Positions 25,066 through 35,800 of a stretch of 63,291 bases of DNA are shown one piece after another (position 1 is the stretch's first letter; the number at the start of each line of letters is the position of its first letter). A program made the position numbers and the translations under genes. The notes beneath the pieces are model-generated. The model was not told where the DNA came from. It saw only the letters and a list, made by a program, of their open reading frames with translations, and did not search any database. The stretch is taken from positions 1 through 63,291 of the forward strand of contig JAAFIA010000015.1 of the NCBI GenBank assembly GCA_013298545.1, written 5' to 3'. This DNA comes from Bacteroidota bacterium. GTDB taxonomy: Bacteria > Bacteroidota > Bacteroidia > Palsa-965.

Positions 25066-25078
25066 AAGTCCGAAAAAC

Positions 25079-25744
25079 TCAAAGCCGTTTTGCCCATTTC
25101 GATTCTGGGAAAGCTGTTTTAAAAATCTCAGCCCAATACACAATCATATAAAGCGAATACATCGGCGAGTTGAAATTTTCGGGTATCGCTTTGTTGCGCA
25201 ATAAGGCCAGACGCAAACCCAAATCAAGTCCAAAACCAAGCCACGGCATCACTTTATACGAAGTTGAAATTCCCCATTCATACAAAATCATCATACGTTG
25301 GCCTTGTCGGCGTTGGCCATCATCTGCCGTAAAACTGTAAAACGAATTACCTATGCCGAGATGAAATGGTGTTACACTATACTTCCAGCGTTTGTCCTGA
25401 AAAAAAACATATTGTACATGCACACTCATGTATTGAAATTGCAAACCGCCTTCGGCAGAATCGAGGCGTCCATCCGTACGATCGTAATAAATCGTTTTGA
25501 TGAGATCGTCATTGAGTTTATTCCAGCCCAAGCCAAACGTTATTTTTCCACCAAACTCTGCTCCTGCTTTGACGCCCCAGATATTGGCGCGGCGAGTAGA
25601 GATAAATGAATTGCGGGAGTCGAACGAAAACGAAGGGACAATTGTTCCATGCATTGCTTTACGCAGCGAATCGCCAGTTTGTGCACACAAGGAATGTGTA
25701 CAAGCCAACAACACGATAAGCTTGAACAAGCCAACAATACGCAT
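25079..25744 (-). CDS. Hypothetical outer-membrane beta-barrel protein
   Basis: Protein of 221 residues with a signal peptide (about 1-21, ending SLCAQ). Alternating strands such as VKAGAEFGGKITFGLGWNKL, YMSVHVQYVFF and YSVTPFHLGIGNSFYSF suggest an eight-stranded barrel. The C-terminus WAKRL is not the classic aromatic end. I recognise no named family. It stands alone downstream (in its own direction) of the respiratory operon, from which it is separated by an inverted repeat. The function is unknown. Confidence 0.65.
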   Translation of the reverse strand: MRIVGLFKLIVLLACTHSLCAQTGDSLRKAMHGTIVPSFSFDSRNSFISTRRANIWGVKAGAEFGGKITFGLGWNKLNDDLIKTIYYDRTDGRLDSAEGGLQFQYMSVHVQYVFFQDKRWKYSVTPFHLGIGNSFYSFTADDGQRRQGQRMMILYEWGISTSYKVMPWLGFGLDLGLRLALLRNKAIPENFNSPMYSLYMIVYWAEIFKTAFPESKWAKRL

Positions 25745-25757
25745 GATTTCTATGCAA

Positions 25758-25787
25758 AACGAGGACTGCTTTTGGGCAATCCTCGTT
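25758..25787. terminator. Possible terminator after coxA
   Basis: An 8-bp inverted repeat AACGAGGA / TCCTCGTT (25758-25765, 25780-25787) lies 20 bp past the coxA stop. A T-run is present on the plus side and only a short one on the minus side, so its strength as terminator of the respiratory operon is uncertain. Confidence 0.45.
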
Positions 25788-25807
25788 GAGTTTTTGTATG
25801 ATGATAT

Positions 25808-27652
25808 TTAGTGTCCGCCACCATCTTCTTCACCTGGGCGAAGTGGAACAGTTTGTGGGATAAAATCCGACTCTTCGCCAGGCTTGCTGTAATCATAAGC
25901 CCAACGGTGAACTTCAGGAAGTGCTCCAGGCCAGTTGCCGTGCGTATGTGCCATTGGAGTAGTCCATTCGAGTGAGTTTGAACCCCAAGGATTTTGCTCC
26001 GATTTCTGTCCAAAGAACATGCTATAGAAGAAATTGAAGAGGAAAATAACTTGGCCAAGACCACCCAGAATTGCAAATATGGTAATGAGCACGTTAATGT
26101 CTTGCAAGTTTTCAAACATCGGGAATTCGGTGTTTGAATAATAGCGACGTGGTACGCCAGCCAAGCCTAAGAAGTGCATGGGGAAGAATACGCCATAAGC
26201 AGACACAAAGGTGATCCAGAAATGAATGTAGCCCATATTCTTGTTCATCTTACGAAGGAACAATTTTGGAAACCAATGGTAAACACCCGCCAACATACCC
26301 AGAATAGCAGAAACACCCATTACAATGTGGAAGTGAGCAACTACGAAGTATGTATCGTGAACGTTGATGTCCAATGCCGAGTCGGCGAGAATAATACCGG
26401 TAACACCGCCTGTAATGAACGTCGATACGAGACCAATCGCAAACAACATAGCAGGCGTATATTGAATATTTCCTTTCCAAAGTGTGGTGATGTAGTTAAA
26501 TGCTTTTACCGCAGATGGAATCGCAATCAAGAGTGTCGTGAATACGAAGACCGAACCAAGGAATGGATTCATACCCGTTATAAACATGTGGTGCCCCCAT
26601 ACAATAAACGAAAGGAAACCAATGGCAAGGATTGAAGTAATCATAGCACGGTAACCGAAAATTGGTTTACGGGCATTAACCGAAATAATTTCAGATGTAA
26701 GACCCAATGCCGGAAGGATGATGATATATACTTCAGGGTGACCAAGAAACCAAAATAAGTGTTGGAAGAGAATCGGACTACCACCAGTTTGCTCAAGCGG
26801 AGCACCTCCGATATAAATATCAGAAAGGTAAAAACTTGTTCCCATGCTTCGGTCGAAGATGAGCAACAAAGCGCAAGAGAAAAGAACAGGGAATGAAAGT
26901 ACACCGAGAATCGCTGTAACAAAGAACGCCCAAATAGTCAATGGCATGCGGGTCATCTTCATGCCTTTCGTACGCAAGTTGAGTACCGTAATGATGTAAT
27001 TCAAACCACCTAAAAGCGACGAAACAATGAACAAGGACATGGAAACGAGCCAAAGGGTCATACCCAATCCAGAACCTGGCATGGCTTGCGGAAGTGCAGA
27101 AAGTGGTGGGTAAACTGTCCAACCACCAGAAGCAGGACCATCTTCAACAAACATGGAAATAACCATGAAGAAACTAGATGCGAAGAAGAACCAGTAAGAA
27201 AGCATGTTGAGAAACCCGGAAGCCATGTCGCGCGCACCAATTTGGTACGGAATAAGCAAATTGGAAAATGTTCCCGACAAACCACCTGTGAGTACAAAGA
27301 AGACCATGATGGTTCCGTGAATGGTTACGAGACCCATGTACATGTTTGCGTCCAGTACACCTTCAGGTGCCCACTTATCACCAAGCAATGCGTTTGCAAT
27401 GGCAAATTTTTCTCCTGGCCAAGCAAGTTGGAGACGGAATAAAAGAGACATCATCATGGCAAAAACGGCCATAAACACGGCAGTTACAAGGAACTGTCGA
27501 GAAATGGTTTTATGGTCCATGCTGAAAATATACTTCGACACAAACGATTCTTCGTGATGATGATCGTGGTCGTCGTGGCCATGGTGCGCATGCACTTCAT
27601 GCTCCAGCGAGGTGCCATGAAGTTCTTCGTGCGAATGTGCGTGACTTGACAT
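25808..27652 (-). CDS. coxA: Cytochrome c oxidase subunit I (haem-copper oxidase)
   Basis: Catalytic subunit of a proton-pumping haem-copper oxidase, 614 residues, with about 12 membrane helices. Haem and CuB ligands are visible: HGTIMVFF (low-spin haem), WFLGHPEVYIIILPALG (CuB His and cross-linked Tyr region), HHMFITGMNP, and HDTYFVVAHFHIVMG (high-spin and low-spin haem ligands). The N-terminus is strongly His-rich (about residues 4-34), unusual but seen in Bacteroidota members. It is the last gene of the act-cox operon, 57 bp after coxB. It should accept electrons from the ActA/ActE haems or a small cytochrome c. Confidence 0.97.
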   Translation of the reverse strand: MSSHAHSHEELHGTSLEHEVHAHHGHDDHDHHHEESFVSKYIFSMDHKTISRQFLVTAVFMAVFAMMMSLLFRLQLAWPGEKFAIANALLGDKWAPEGVLDANMYMGLVTIHGTIMVFFVLTGGLSGTFSNLLIPYQIGARDMASGFLNMLSYWFFFASSFFMVISMFVEDGPASGGWTVYPPLSALPQAMPGSGLGMTLWLVSMSLFIVSSLLGGLNYIITVLNLRTKGMKMTRMPLTIWAFFVTAILGVLSFPVLFSCALLLIFDRSMGTSFYLSDIYIGGAPLEQTGGSPILFQHLFWFLGHPEVYIIILPALGLTSEIISVNARKPIFGYRAMITSILAIGFLSFIVWGHHMFITGMNPFLGSVFVFTTLLIAIPSAVKAFNYITTLWKGNIQYTPAMLFAIGLVSTFITGGVTGIILADSALDINVHDTYFVVAHFHIVMGVSAILGMLAGVYHWFPKLFLRKMNKNMGYIHFWITFVSAYGVFFPMHFLGLAGVPRRYYSNTEFPMFENLQDINVLITIFAILGGLGQVIFLFNFFYSMFFGQKSEQNPWGSNSLEWTTPMAHTHGNWPGALPEVHRWAYDYSKPGEESDFIPQTVPLRPGEEDGGGH

Positions 27653-27709
27653 AGTGTTGTGTTTTATATCTTCCCTACTAAATGATGATTGTAATCGTAC
27701 TTCTTATTG

Positions 27710-28744
27710 TTATTTTTTTAAAGAGTCGGCTTTCATAGAATCGGCTTCTGGCTTTGCGTCAGCTTTCGCTTCTTCAACTTTTGGAATAAACGTCTTTTGT
27801 TGTTTAATCCATTCTTCGTATTGTTTTGGAGAATCGACTACAATTTTCATTTGCATGTTGTAGTGCGATGCGCCGCAGATTTTATTACACATCAAAATAT
27901 AATCAAATTCAGGATTTCCCGTAATCTTACGCATCTCCTCTGTGGTGTGGATTGGCTTAAAGTGGAAATACGTTTCTATGCCGGGTACAGTATTGATTTG
28001 TGCACGGAAATGCGGCATGAACATCGAATGGATGACATCCTGCGAACGGTTGCGGAAGTTTACTTCCTGATCAACTGGAATATGAAATTCGCCTTTCACG
28101 ATAATATCGTCGTTGCTTGCTTTATCGGTTGAGTCGAGACCAAGTTCATTTGCCCCTTGAATCAACAAATAATTTGCTTTTCCTAATTTGTTGTCTTCTC
28201 CTGCATAACGCGCAGTCCAGTTAAATTGTTTAGCATAAAGCTCAATTAAACGCACATTGGCTGGTGCTGGCTCTGTAATGTTGTTCCAGAGTTTAATCCC
28301 CAAGAAGATGATGATAAACAAAACAACAGCAGGAACGCCTGTCCACAACATTTCTAATTTGTTGTTGTGTGGATAGAATGTTGCTTTGGCGTTGTCGCGG
28401 CCATAGTATTTGTAGGCCATAAAAAACAATACCCCATTCGTAATAAAGAATACAATGATAATGATGATCATGTTGAAGTCCCATAACCAATCAATTTCCT
28501 CACCATGCGCCGAACCGGAAGTTGGCAGCAAGCGATCTTTGTATGCAAAGAATTGCCAGATACTAAATCCAAACATGGCAATCATAAAGGTTAGCATCAG
28601 GCGACCGTTCAAACGGTTGTCGCTTTCGGTAACTTTATTCGGATCAACACCTTTAAGTCGTGCAGATAATTCCACGACACGGACAAGCTGCCAGATAGCG
28701 GCAAATCCGAGGATGATGATGGCGTAAATCAGAAGCTCAAACAT
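27710..28744 (-). CDS. coxB: Cytochrome c oxidase subunit II
   Basis: CuA-bearing subunit of 344 residues. There are four predicted helices (about 3-22, 50-68, 88-110, 130-150); the first two are extra to the usual two, as in many Bacteroidota members. The periplasmic cupredoxin domain contains QDVIHSMFMPHFRAQINTVPG and the CuA loop CNKICGASHYNMQM (C-x3-C, then His and Met). No cytochrome c domain is fused at the C-terminus, so it is not a caa3 type by itself. A charged Lys/Ala/Asp tail ends the protein. It lies between actF (38 bp) and coxA (57 bp). Confidence 0.96.
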   Translation of the reverse strand: MFELLIYAIIILGFAAIWQLVRVVELSARLKGVDPNKVTESDNRLNGRLMLTFMIAMFGFSIWQFFAYKDRLLPTSGSAHGEEIDWLWDFNMIIIIIVFFITNGVLFFMAYKYYGRDNAKATFYPHNNKLEMLWTGVPAVVLFIIIFLGIKLWNNITEPAPANVRLIELYAKQFNWTARYAGEDNKLGKANYLLIQGANELGLDSTDKASNDDIIVKGEFHIPVDQEVNFRNRSQDVIHSMFMPHFRAQINTVPGIETYFHFKPIHTTEEMRKITGNPEFDYILMCNKICGASHYNMQMKIVVDSPKQYEEWIKQQKTFIPKVEEAKADAKPEADSMKADSLKK

Positions 28745-28782
28745 AGTGTACTGTGATTATGATGTTGCTTTGGGCAATCGGA

Positions 28783-30144
28783 TTAAATGTGATGGTGTAA
28801 ACTTTCTTCCAGAAACGGGTGATTCTTGGCCAGCAAAGGTGCTTTCGACAAAGAACGCAGAATCCAGTAGGTAAAGAATCCAAGGAAAAGCAGGAACATA
28901 CCAATTTCCAACAAGCCAATGTTCCAATTTCCTGATACTGTTCCGGGCATGACCAAAAGATAGGTATCGCACCAGTGGAAAATCAGAATTAAAACACCAA
29001 CAAATAACAAATATGATTTGTTGCGCTTGGTATCGCGTGCCATGAGGAGAATCATTGGGAATACGAAGTTTACCAGCATCGTAATCCAGAACAAGCCGCG
29101 GTATTGCTCCCAACGTTGTTGGAAATAAACAACTTCTTCAGGAATGTTAGAGTACCAAATGAGCATGAATTGCGAGAACCACAAGTATGTCCAAAGGAAA
29201 GAAATAGCAAACATCCATTTACCCAAATCGTGAACGTGGCTTGGATTAACATGCTCCAACTGATCGCGCGATTTGAGGTGAATCACCAACATATTGAATG
29301 TGATAATCGCGCCAATCCACATACCCGCAAACACATACCATCCAAACAAAGTACTGTACCAATGCGCGTCGATAGACATGATAACATCCCAAACAAACAC
29401 CGATGAGGTAAAGCCGAAGAATACCAAGAAAATTGCAGAATTTTTAAGGTTCAGTTTCCAGTTGTTTGTAGCATCTGTCATCTGATCTTCCAACAAGGCA
29501 TTTTTAGTTGCCCAACGTTGATACATCACCCAACCCGCAACAAAAATCAGAATACGGCCAAAAAAGAAGAAGTCGTTGAAATACGCGCCTTTGTGTGCAA
29601 GAATCGCATCGTATTTTGGACTCGCAACATCATACACATCGTGATCCATCCAGTGATAGATATGGTGCAAATGTGCACGACCAGCAATCAAGATAATGAC
29701 GATTAAGGCCATGCCAATAGGCAAGAACGAAGCGACGGCATTGAAAATGCGCATAAAAACAACGCTCCAAGCGGCTTGAGCAGCATATTGAAGGGAGTAG
29801 AAAAACACGGCAGCCAAAGCAATACATCCGAAAAAGAAGCTATTGACCAGCAAGTTTGCCCAAACGCGTTGGTTGAGGCTTGCGGTATAGTCTTCGCCAT
29901 GATGACCAGCAGCAGCAACTTCATCATGAGCCGCTTCTCCTTTTGCAGCCGCGTGAGCCGCATCAGCATGAGGAGCAACAGCAGCATGAGCGTCTGTGGC
30001 ATGAGTGTCGCAGGCCTGATGCGGTTTAAAAAATACAAGGCCGAGAATAAGCAGAATAGCGCCTATTCCCATTACGATCCAGAGGTTACGTTTACTCGTT
30101 GGAGTAAAATCGTACATCAGGTTATTTGAATTCACATGATTCAT
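28783..30144 (-). CDS. actF: Alternative complex III subunit ActF
   Basis: Quinol:cytochrome c oxidoreductase integral membrane subunit of 453 residues with about ten hydrophobic segments. The start (TSKRNLWIVMGIGAILLILGLVFF) and the Ala/His-rich loop after helix 1 are typical of Bacteroidota ActF. WFSQFMLIWYSNIPEE is a conserved internal element. In solved complexes ActF is a quinol-site-free relative of ActC. It is sixth of eight genes in the operon, after actE and before coxB, which implies physical coupling of the complex to the oxidase. Confidence 0.93.
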   Translation of the reverse strand: MNHVNSNNLMYDFTPTSKRNLWIVMGIGAILLILGLVFFKPHQACDTHATDAHAAVAPHADAAHAAAKGEAAHDEVAAAGHHGEDYTASLNQRVWANLLVNSFFFGCIALAAVFFYSLQYAAQAAWSVVFMRIFNAVASFLPIGMALIVIILIAGRAHLHHIYHWMDHDVYDVASPKYDAILAHKGAYFNDFFFFGRILIFVAGWVMYQRWATKNALLEDQMTDATNNWKLNLKNSAIFLVFFGFTSSVFVWDVIMSIDAHWYSTLFGWYVFAGMWIGAIITFNMLVIHLKSRDQLEHVNPSHVHDLGKWMFAISFLWTYLWFSQFMLIWYSNIPEEVVYFQQRWEQYRGLFWITMLVNFVFPMILLMARDTKRNKSYLLFVGVLILIFHWCDTYLLVMPGTVSGNWNIGLLEIGMFLLFLGFFTYWILRSLSKAPLLAKNHPFLEESLHHHI

Positions 30145-30190
30145 AGCACTGCGAGCGTGTTCGTTCGTCGGATGAATGCGTTGATACTAC

Positions 30191-30841
30191 TTATGGTTTC
30201 TTTGTTACTGTGGTGTCAGCAGCGGGCTTATTGGCGGCAGCATATTCTGCTTCCGTTTTACCTCCGCGTCCTAATTTTTGAACGTAAGCCGCTACCATGA
30301 AACGTTCTTCTGGATTGAGCTGAACAACGTGTGAGCCCATTACGCCTTTTCCATAAGTAACAACATGGTAAATATGACCTACTGTCAAAGCACCTTCTTT
30401 CATTCTGGTTTCGTAATTTGGCGGAACAGCTCCATACTTTTCGCTTTCAACCAATTTACCATTTCCATCACCTTTTGCTCCGTGGCAATAAACACAATTG
30501 CGTGTATATAGCAATTCGCCTTGTGCATAAAATGCGTCATCGCGTTTCATGTTTGCAGGAAAATCCCAAAATTTAGAAGCAAGCGTGTCGCCTTGTGGTG
30601 TATTCGGGTATGGGAATACGGTAAAATTACGGGGAACAGAACCTTCTGCGGGAAGCAAATTGCCCATACTGTCTTTTACATACGGGTTTTTAAACTCCAC
30701 GTTGGTCTCTGGACCGGTACCACGATACATATCGGGCATGAACTCGTAGCCAGGACTGTTCGGGTCACTTTTGCCGCAGGAACTAAGCATCGCCAATGCG
30801 GCTAATCCTAGTGCGAGGGTATATGTGGTTTTGCGGATCAT
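30191..30841 (-). CDS. actE: Alternative complex III subunit ActE, monohaem cytochrome c lipoprotein
   Basis: Protein of 216 residues. It has a signal peptide with lipobox LSSC (Cys22), then a class I cytochrome c domain with haem motif CVYCH at 116-120 and a distal Met in the GVMGSHV region. In known complexes ActE carries one haem c at the periplasmic face and can pass electrons to the oxidase. Ala/Lys/Thr-rich C-terminal tail. It lies between actD (25 bp) and actF (46 bp). Confidence 0.94.
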   Translation of the reverse strand: MIRKTTYTLALGLAALAMLSSCGKSDPNSPGYEFMPDMYRGTGPETNVEFKNPYVKDSMGNLLPAEGSVPRNFTVFPYPNTPQGDTLASKFWDFPANMKRDDAFYAQGELLYTRNCVYCHGAKGDGNGKLVESEKYGAVPPNYETRMKEGALTVGHIYHVVTYGKGVMGSHVVQLNPEERFMVAAYVQKLGRGGKTEAEYAAANKPAADTTVTKKP

Positions 30842-30866
30842 GAATAGTGCGCTGATCGTTCTTGAA

Positions 30867-31385
30867 TTAGTGAATTGTTACTTCAGATGCTCCTGTGCTA
30901 CGCAAAATGTTTGCAATCTCAGCCTCTTGTTCAGGACGCGCATCAATCTGCATCATGAATTTATCATCGGTTGTGCGTGGATCAGGATTCTTTGGAGAAA
31001 CACCTGGCAATAACCAGCAACGAAGCAAATACGTAATTGCCATGCCGTGACCAGCGCAAAATACCGTTAACTCAAATGTTACCGGAATAAATGCAGGCCA
31101 GTTCATATAGTAATACATACTTGGTTTTCCACCAACATCGGTAGGCCAATCGCTAACCATCATGAACCAAGTCATTAAAATGGCCAATGATGTTCCGGTG
31201 ATTCCGTAGATAAAAGCACAGATTGCCAAGCGGGTACGCGGAACACCAATAATCGGATCGATTCCGTGAATGGGGAACGGCGAGAATACGTCTTTCACGC
31301 GGATGCGGGCAGCTTTCAGCTTTTTCGCTCCTTCGACGAGTAATTCTTCGTCGTCGTAAATACCGTAAATTGTTTTAGTTGCCAT
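30867..31385 (-). CDS. actD: Alternative complex III subunit ActD (DUF3341)
   Basis: Membrane subunit of 172 residues with the DUF3341 pattern: an N-terminal IYGIYDDEELLVEGAKKL that resembles ferredoxin-like regulatory folds, PFPIHGIDPIIGVPRTRLA, then two helices (about 58-78 and 98-122), and a polar C-terminus. It has no cofactor. It packs beside ActB/ActC in the known structures. It lies 20 bp after actC and 25 bp before actE. Confidence 0.95.
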   Translation of the reverse strand: MATKTIYGIYDDEELLVEGAKKLKAARIRVKDVFSPFPIHGIDPIIGVPRTRLAICAFIYGITGTSLAILMTWFMMVSDWPTDVGGKPSMYYYMNWPAFIPVTFELTVFCAGHGMAITYLLRCWLLPGVSPKNPDPRTTDDKFMMQIDARPEQEAEIANILRSTGASEVTIH

Positions 31386-31405
31386 ATCGGTTTATGCTAT
31401 TCAGA

Positions 31406-32815
31406 CTAGTGATGGGTTTCGGCTTTCTTATTCAAAGCGCGTTTGTTTTTGTGCTGTTCTCCAGATGATTTGAGAATTGATTTCAATTCGCTCAACGCAA
31501 TAACAGGGAACGTACGGGCAAACAACAAGAAGATGGTAAAGAACATACCAATCGTTCCTACAAAGATGCCAATCTCAACCCATGTTGGATGATACATCGT
31601 CCAGTTTGATGGTAAGAAATCGCGGTGCAAAGAGGTAACGATAATTACGAAACGCTCAAACCACATACCGATGTTTACAACAATAGACAATACAAATGTT
31701 GCGATCAAACTCGTACGGATTTTCTTGAACCAGAAAAGCTGCGGAGAAATTACGTTACACGTCATCATGCCCCAATAACTCCACCAGTATGGACCAGTAG
31801 CGCGGTTCATGAACGCATAACCTTCGTATTCAACGCCTGAGTACCAAGAGATGAACAATTCCGACAAGTACGCAACACCAACCATCGAACCAGTCATGAT
31901 GATAATTACGTTCATCATTTCCAAATGTTGAATGGTGATGTAATGCTCCAAACTCAACACTTTACGCATGATCAACAAGAGTGTCGATACCATCGCAAAA
32001 CCAGAGAAGATAGCACCAGCAACGAAGTATGGTGGGAAAATGGTGGTGTGCCAACCCGGAACAACCGAGGTCGCAAAGTCCATCGATACAATCGAGTGAA
32101 CCGAGAATACAAGTGGTGTAGAAAGACCAGCGAGAACAAGCGAAACTTCTTCAAAACGTGACCATTCACGGGCTTTACCACTCCATCCGAAACTGAGGGT
32201 ACGGTAAATTTTTTCTTTTACAACATCGCCTTTCATCTTGAAACGATCGCGAATTGCACCGAAATCAGGAATCAAACCGATATACCAGAATACGAGTGAA
32301 ATGGAGAAGTAAGTCGATACCGCGAAAACGTCCCACATGAGTGGTGAGTTGAAGTTTACCCACAACGAACCAAATTGGTTGGCATGTGGAAACAACCAGT
32401 AATCGAGCCAAGGACGGCCTGTGTGCATGGTTACGAAAATCGCAGCGCACATAACGGCGAAGATGGTCATCGCCTCAGCAGAACGGTTGATCGCCATACG
32501 CCATTTCTGACGGAAGAGCAAGAGTACCGCAGAGATGAGCGTTCCAGCGTGACCGATACCGATCCACCAAACGAAGTTGGTAATATCCCAGGCCCAGCCT
32601 ACTGTTTTATTCGCACCCCATTGGCCAATACCTGTACCAATCGTGTATGCGAGGCAGCCAAAACCCCATAAAAATGTCAATACGGAAATCGTGAAAACGA
32701 TATACCAGTATTTGTTTGCTTTGCCTTCGATCGGGCGCGCAATATCGGCTGTGATGTCACCGTAGGTTTTATCACCGAGAATAAGCGGGTCCCTGAGCGG
32801 AGATTCGTGATGCAT
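31406..32815 (-). CDS. actC: Alternative complex III subunit ActC (NrfD/PsrC-like, quinol site)
   Basis: Integral membrane protein of 469 residues, NrfD/PsrC family, with about ten helices. It carries the menaquinol-oxidising site in known complexes. Recognisable stretches are WAWDITNFVWWIGIGHAGTLISA near the start, FSVHSIVSMDFATSVVPGWHTTIFPPYFVAGAIFSG in the middle, and WFERFVIIVTSLHRDFLPS towards the end. It lies 33 bp after actB and 20 bp before actD. Confidence 0.96.
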   Translation of the reverse strand: MHHESPLRDPLILGDKTYGDITADIARPIEGKANKYWYIVFTISVLTFLWGFGCLAYTIGTGIGQWGANKTVGWAWDITNFVWWIGIGHAGTLISAVLLLFRQKWRMAINRSAEAMTIFAVMCAAIFVTMHTGRPWLDYWLFPHANQFGSLWVNFNSPLMWDVFAVSTYFSISLVFWYIGLIPDFGAIRDRFKMKGDVVKEKIYRTLSFGWSGKAREWSRFEEVSLVLAGLSTPLVFSVHSIVSMDFATSVVPGWHTTIFPPYFVAGAIFSGFAMVSTLLLIMRKVLSLEHYITIQHLEMMNVIIIMTGSMVGVAYLSELFISWYSGVEYEGYAFMNRATGPYWWSYWGMMTCNVISPQLFWFKKIRTSLIATFVLSIVVNIGMWFERFVIIVTSLHRDFLPSNWTMYHPTWVEIGIFVGTIGMFFTIFLLFARTFPVIALSELKSILKSSGEQHKNKRALNKKAETHH

Positions 32816-32848
32816 ATTGGACGTTTATTTCGTTCGGATTCGTTTGAT

Positions 32849-35800
32849 CTAAATATGTGCTTTTTCGTCTTCGCGGTTCCACACTTTGGTGAGGTAGAAC
32901 ACAGAAGGTTTTGCGCCAACAACTTCGAGCATTTCAAATTTGCGACCGCTCTTCTCGAGCATCGAAACTTCGCTGTTCGGATCGTTCAAATCGCCAAACA
33001 TGATGGCATTTGTTGGGCATGACTGTGAACATGCGGTCTGGATTTCGCCGTCTTTCGGACGATCTCCACGTTTCTTGGCTTCGAGTTTGCCGCCTTGAAT
33101 ACGTTGAACGCACATCGAACATTTTTCCATAACACCACGTGCACGTACAGTTACGTCTGGGTTGAGAACCATGCGTCCGAGTGTATCGGCTGCTGGGTTC
33201 AGGTTTTCACCTTCGGCACGGTGGTACTCAACATAGTTGAACCAATTGAAGCGACGTACTTTGTATGGACAGTTGTTTGCGCAGTAACGGGTTCCTACAC
33301 AACGGTTGTAAGTCATTTGATTCAGACCTTCGCTGCTGTGGTTGGTTGCCAATACCGGACAAACGGTTTCGCATGGTGCGTGGTTGCAATGCTGGCACAT
33401 AACGGGCTGGAACGCAACTTTCGGATTATCGAAAGCTGGATTTTCCATCATGCGGTACATGCTCATTTTGCCGAGTTCACCTTTTTCTTCAGCCTCTTCT
33501 TTTACTGTATCTGAACTGTAGTAACGGTCAATGCGAATCCAGTGCATTTCGCGGCTACGGCGTACTTCGTCTTTTCCTACAACGTGAACGTTGTTCTCCA
33601 CATTACAACTCACAACGCAGTTGCCACAACCAATACAAGAATTCAGGTCGATAGCCAATGCCCAACTGTGGTTTGGACGTTCAAAATCATTCCACAAAGT
33701 TACTTGTTCAACGTGCTGCTGACCTTTGTAGGTATGCATATCGTTGATCTTGTTTCCTGCGCGTTCGTCTTTCTGATAGGCGGTAAGTGTCGTTTCACGA
33801 AGAATATCTTCGTTACGACTCATCATGGTATGATGTTGCTGTGTGGTAGCAATTAAATGGGTACCTTCTGCTTTGGTAACAGCCACATCGAAAATATCGT
33901 AGCTGATGTTTCCAGAAGCGCTCATGCCTGTGGCTGGTGCAATGTTTTGGCCAACACCGTTCGATGTTTTACCAAACGTTTCGTTGCGGCCATAACCCAA
34001 AGCAATACCAATTGTACCGCGAACTTGTCCGGGCTGAACCCAAACAGGAAGTTTTACGCTGTGCCCATTGGCTTTTACTTCAACCATATCCAGTTCGTTC
34101 TCCATTTGGTCGAAACGAACCATCACGTCTTTGCCACCTTCTTGTGTCATACCAAAGAGCTGAAGATCTTTGGCATCAAGCGGGTGCATGGTAACGTAGT
34201 TATCCCAAGTAATTTTGGTGATCGGATCAGGCATTTCTTGCAACCATGGGTTGTTGGCTTGTGAGCCATTGCCCATTGCTACTTTCTGATAGATAACCAA
34301 TTCAAATTTTCCGCCTTTAGCTGCGCTCAATTGGCTAGAAGCTTCGCCAAGACTGATGGCTTTTCCGGTAAACGGAATTGCTTCTGTCGTTGGTGCTGCA
34401 ATAACTGCCGCTGGTGGTGGAACAGAATCGTTAGGCAGAGCAAAGTTGTGGTCTTCTACAACAATAGGAGCAGCAGGGATATTCACCAATGTAGCCACAC
34501 CGTCTTGAACGCTGTGATTCCAGAATTGGGTGAAATCGCCATACATGCCTTGGCGGCCAAGGAAATTATTCTGCCAGTATTTTTGAATGTACGTGCGGAA
34601 ACTTGTTGTATTGCCAGACCATGCGAGTAAAGACTCTTGCGCCTGACGTGTTTTGAACAAGGGGCGAATGGTTGGCTGTTGCAAGCTGTATTGGCTTGTG
34701 CGTGGGTTGTGATCGTTCCACGACTCGAGCCAGTTGTGATCTGGACAAACCCAATCGCATTTCATGGCTGTTTCGTCGCGGTGTGTTGCAAACGAAACTT
34801 TCAATGATGCTTTGGCCATTGCCGCAACGAAACCTAAGGCTTTGGGTGCAGTATAAACCGGATTGGTGTTCCAGAAAATAAGTGTGTCAACTGTTCCTGC
34901 ATTCAAATCATCAACGAGTTTCTTCATGGCGAAATCATCGCCTTGATGCGTTAAATCTTGAATGTTGGTATCGATTGTTGTACCGTATGCGCCGATGCTT
35001 TTGTTGATTTCATTGACAACAACTTGCATAGCAGCATCATTTGATCCGGCTACAACGAGTGCTTTGCCTTTTGCGGCTTTGAGGGCTGCGGCAACAGCAT
35101 CAATTTCTTTTTTCAGTACGCTTGAAGCAGAACCACCACCACCAACGGCATTGAGCAAACCGAGTGCTACTTGTCCGAGTTGTGAGGCTTTGGTTGGATA
35201 ACGCTCGTCAGCATTTGCACCTGTCATTGAAAGCATGCTTTCAAACTGGAAGTGCTTAGACATTTCTTTCTTCTCGGCGCTTACTTTACGGCTGATACCG
35301 TATTGTTTAGCGTGTTCGATTGGAGAAACCCAGTTACCAAGGAAATCGCAACCGAGCGAAACAATAACATCTGCTTTATCAAAACGGTAAGTTGGAATCA
35401 TGGCCTTTCCGAACGTAGAAAGGTTGGCTTGCAACATACCAGAGTATGAAACAGCATCAACTTGAACATGGCGTGTTTTGGGGTATTTACCCATAAACTC
35501 GCTCAGTGCTTGTTTTGAAGAAGGGCTGATGATGGTGGAAGAAACAATGGCAATGCCTTTTGCTTGTTGAAGACCTGCTCCAATAGCTTTATCAGCTTCT
35601 TCCCATGTTTTGCTAACGCCTTTCATCAACGGTGTGGTGATGCGGTTGCTGTCGTAAAGGCCAAGAATACTAGCCTGAACACGCGCGTTGGTACCGCCCA
35701 TCGTTACTTTCGAAAGGTTATTGCCTTCGAGTTTGATTGGACGTCCTTCGCGGGTTTTAACAATTACAGAAGCGTAATCGTAACCATCAAAAAATGTCGA

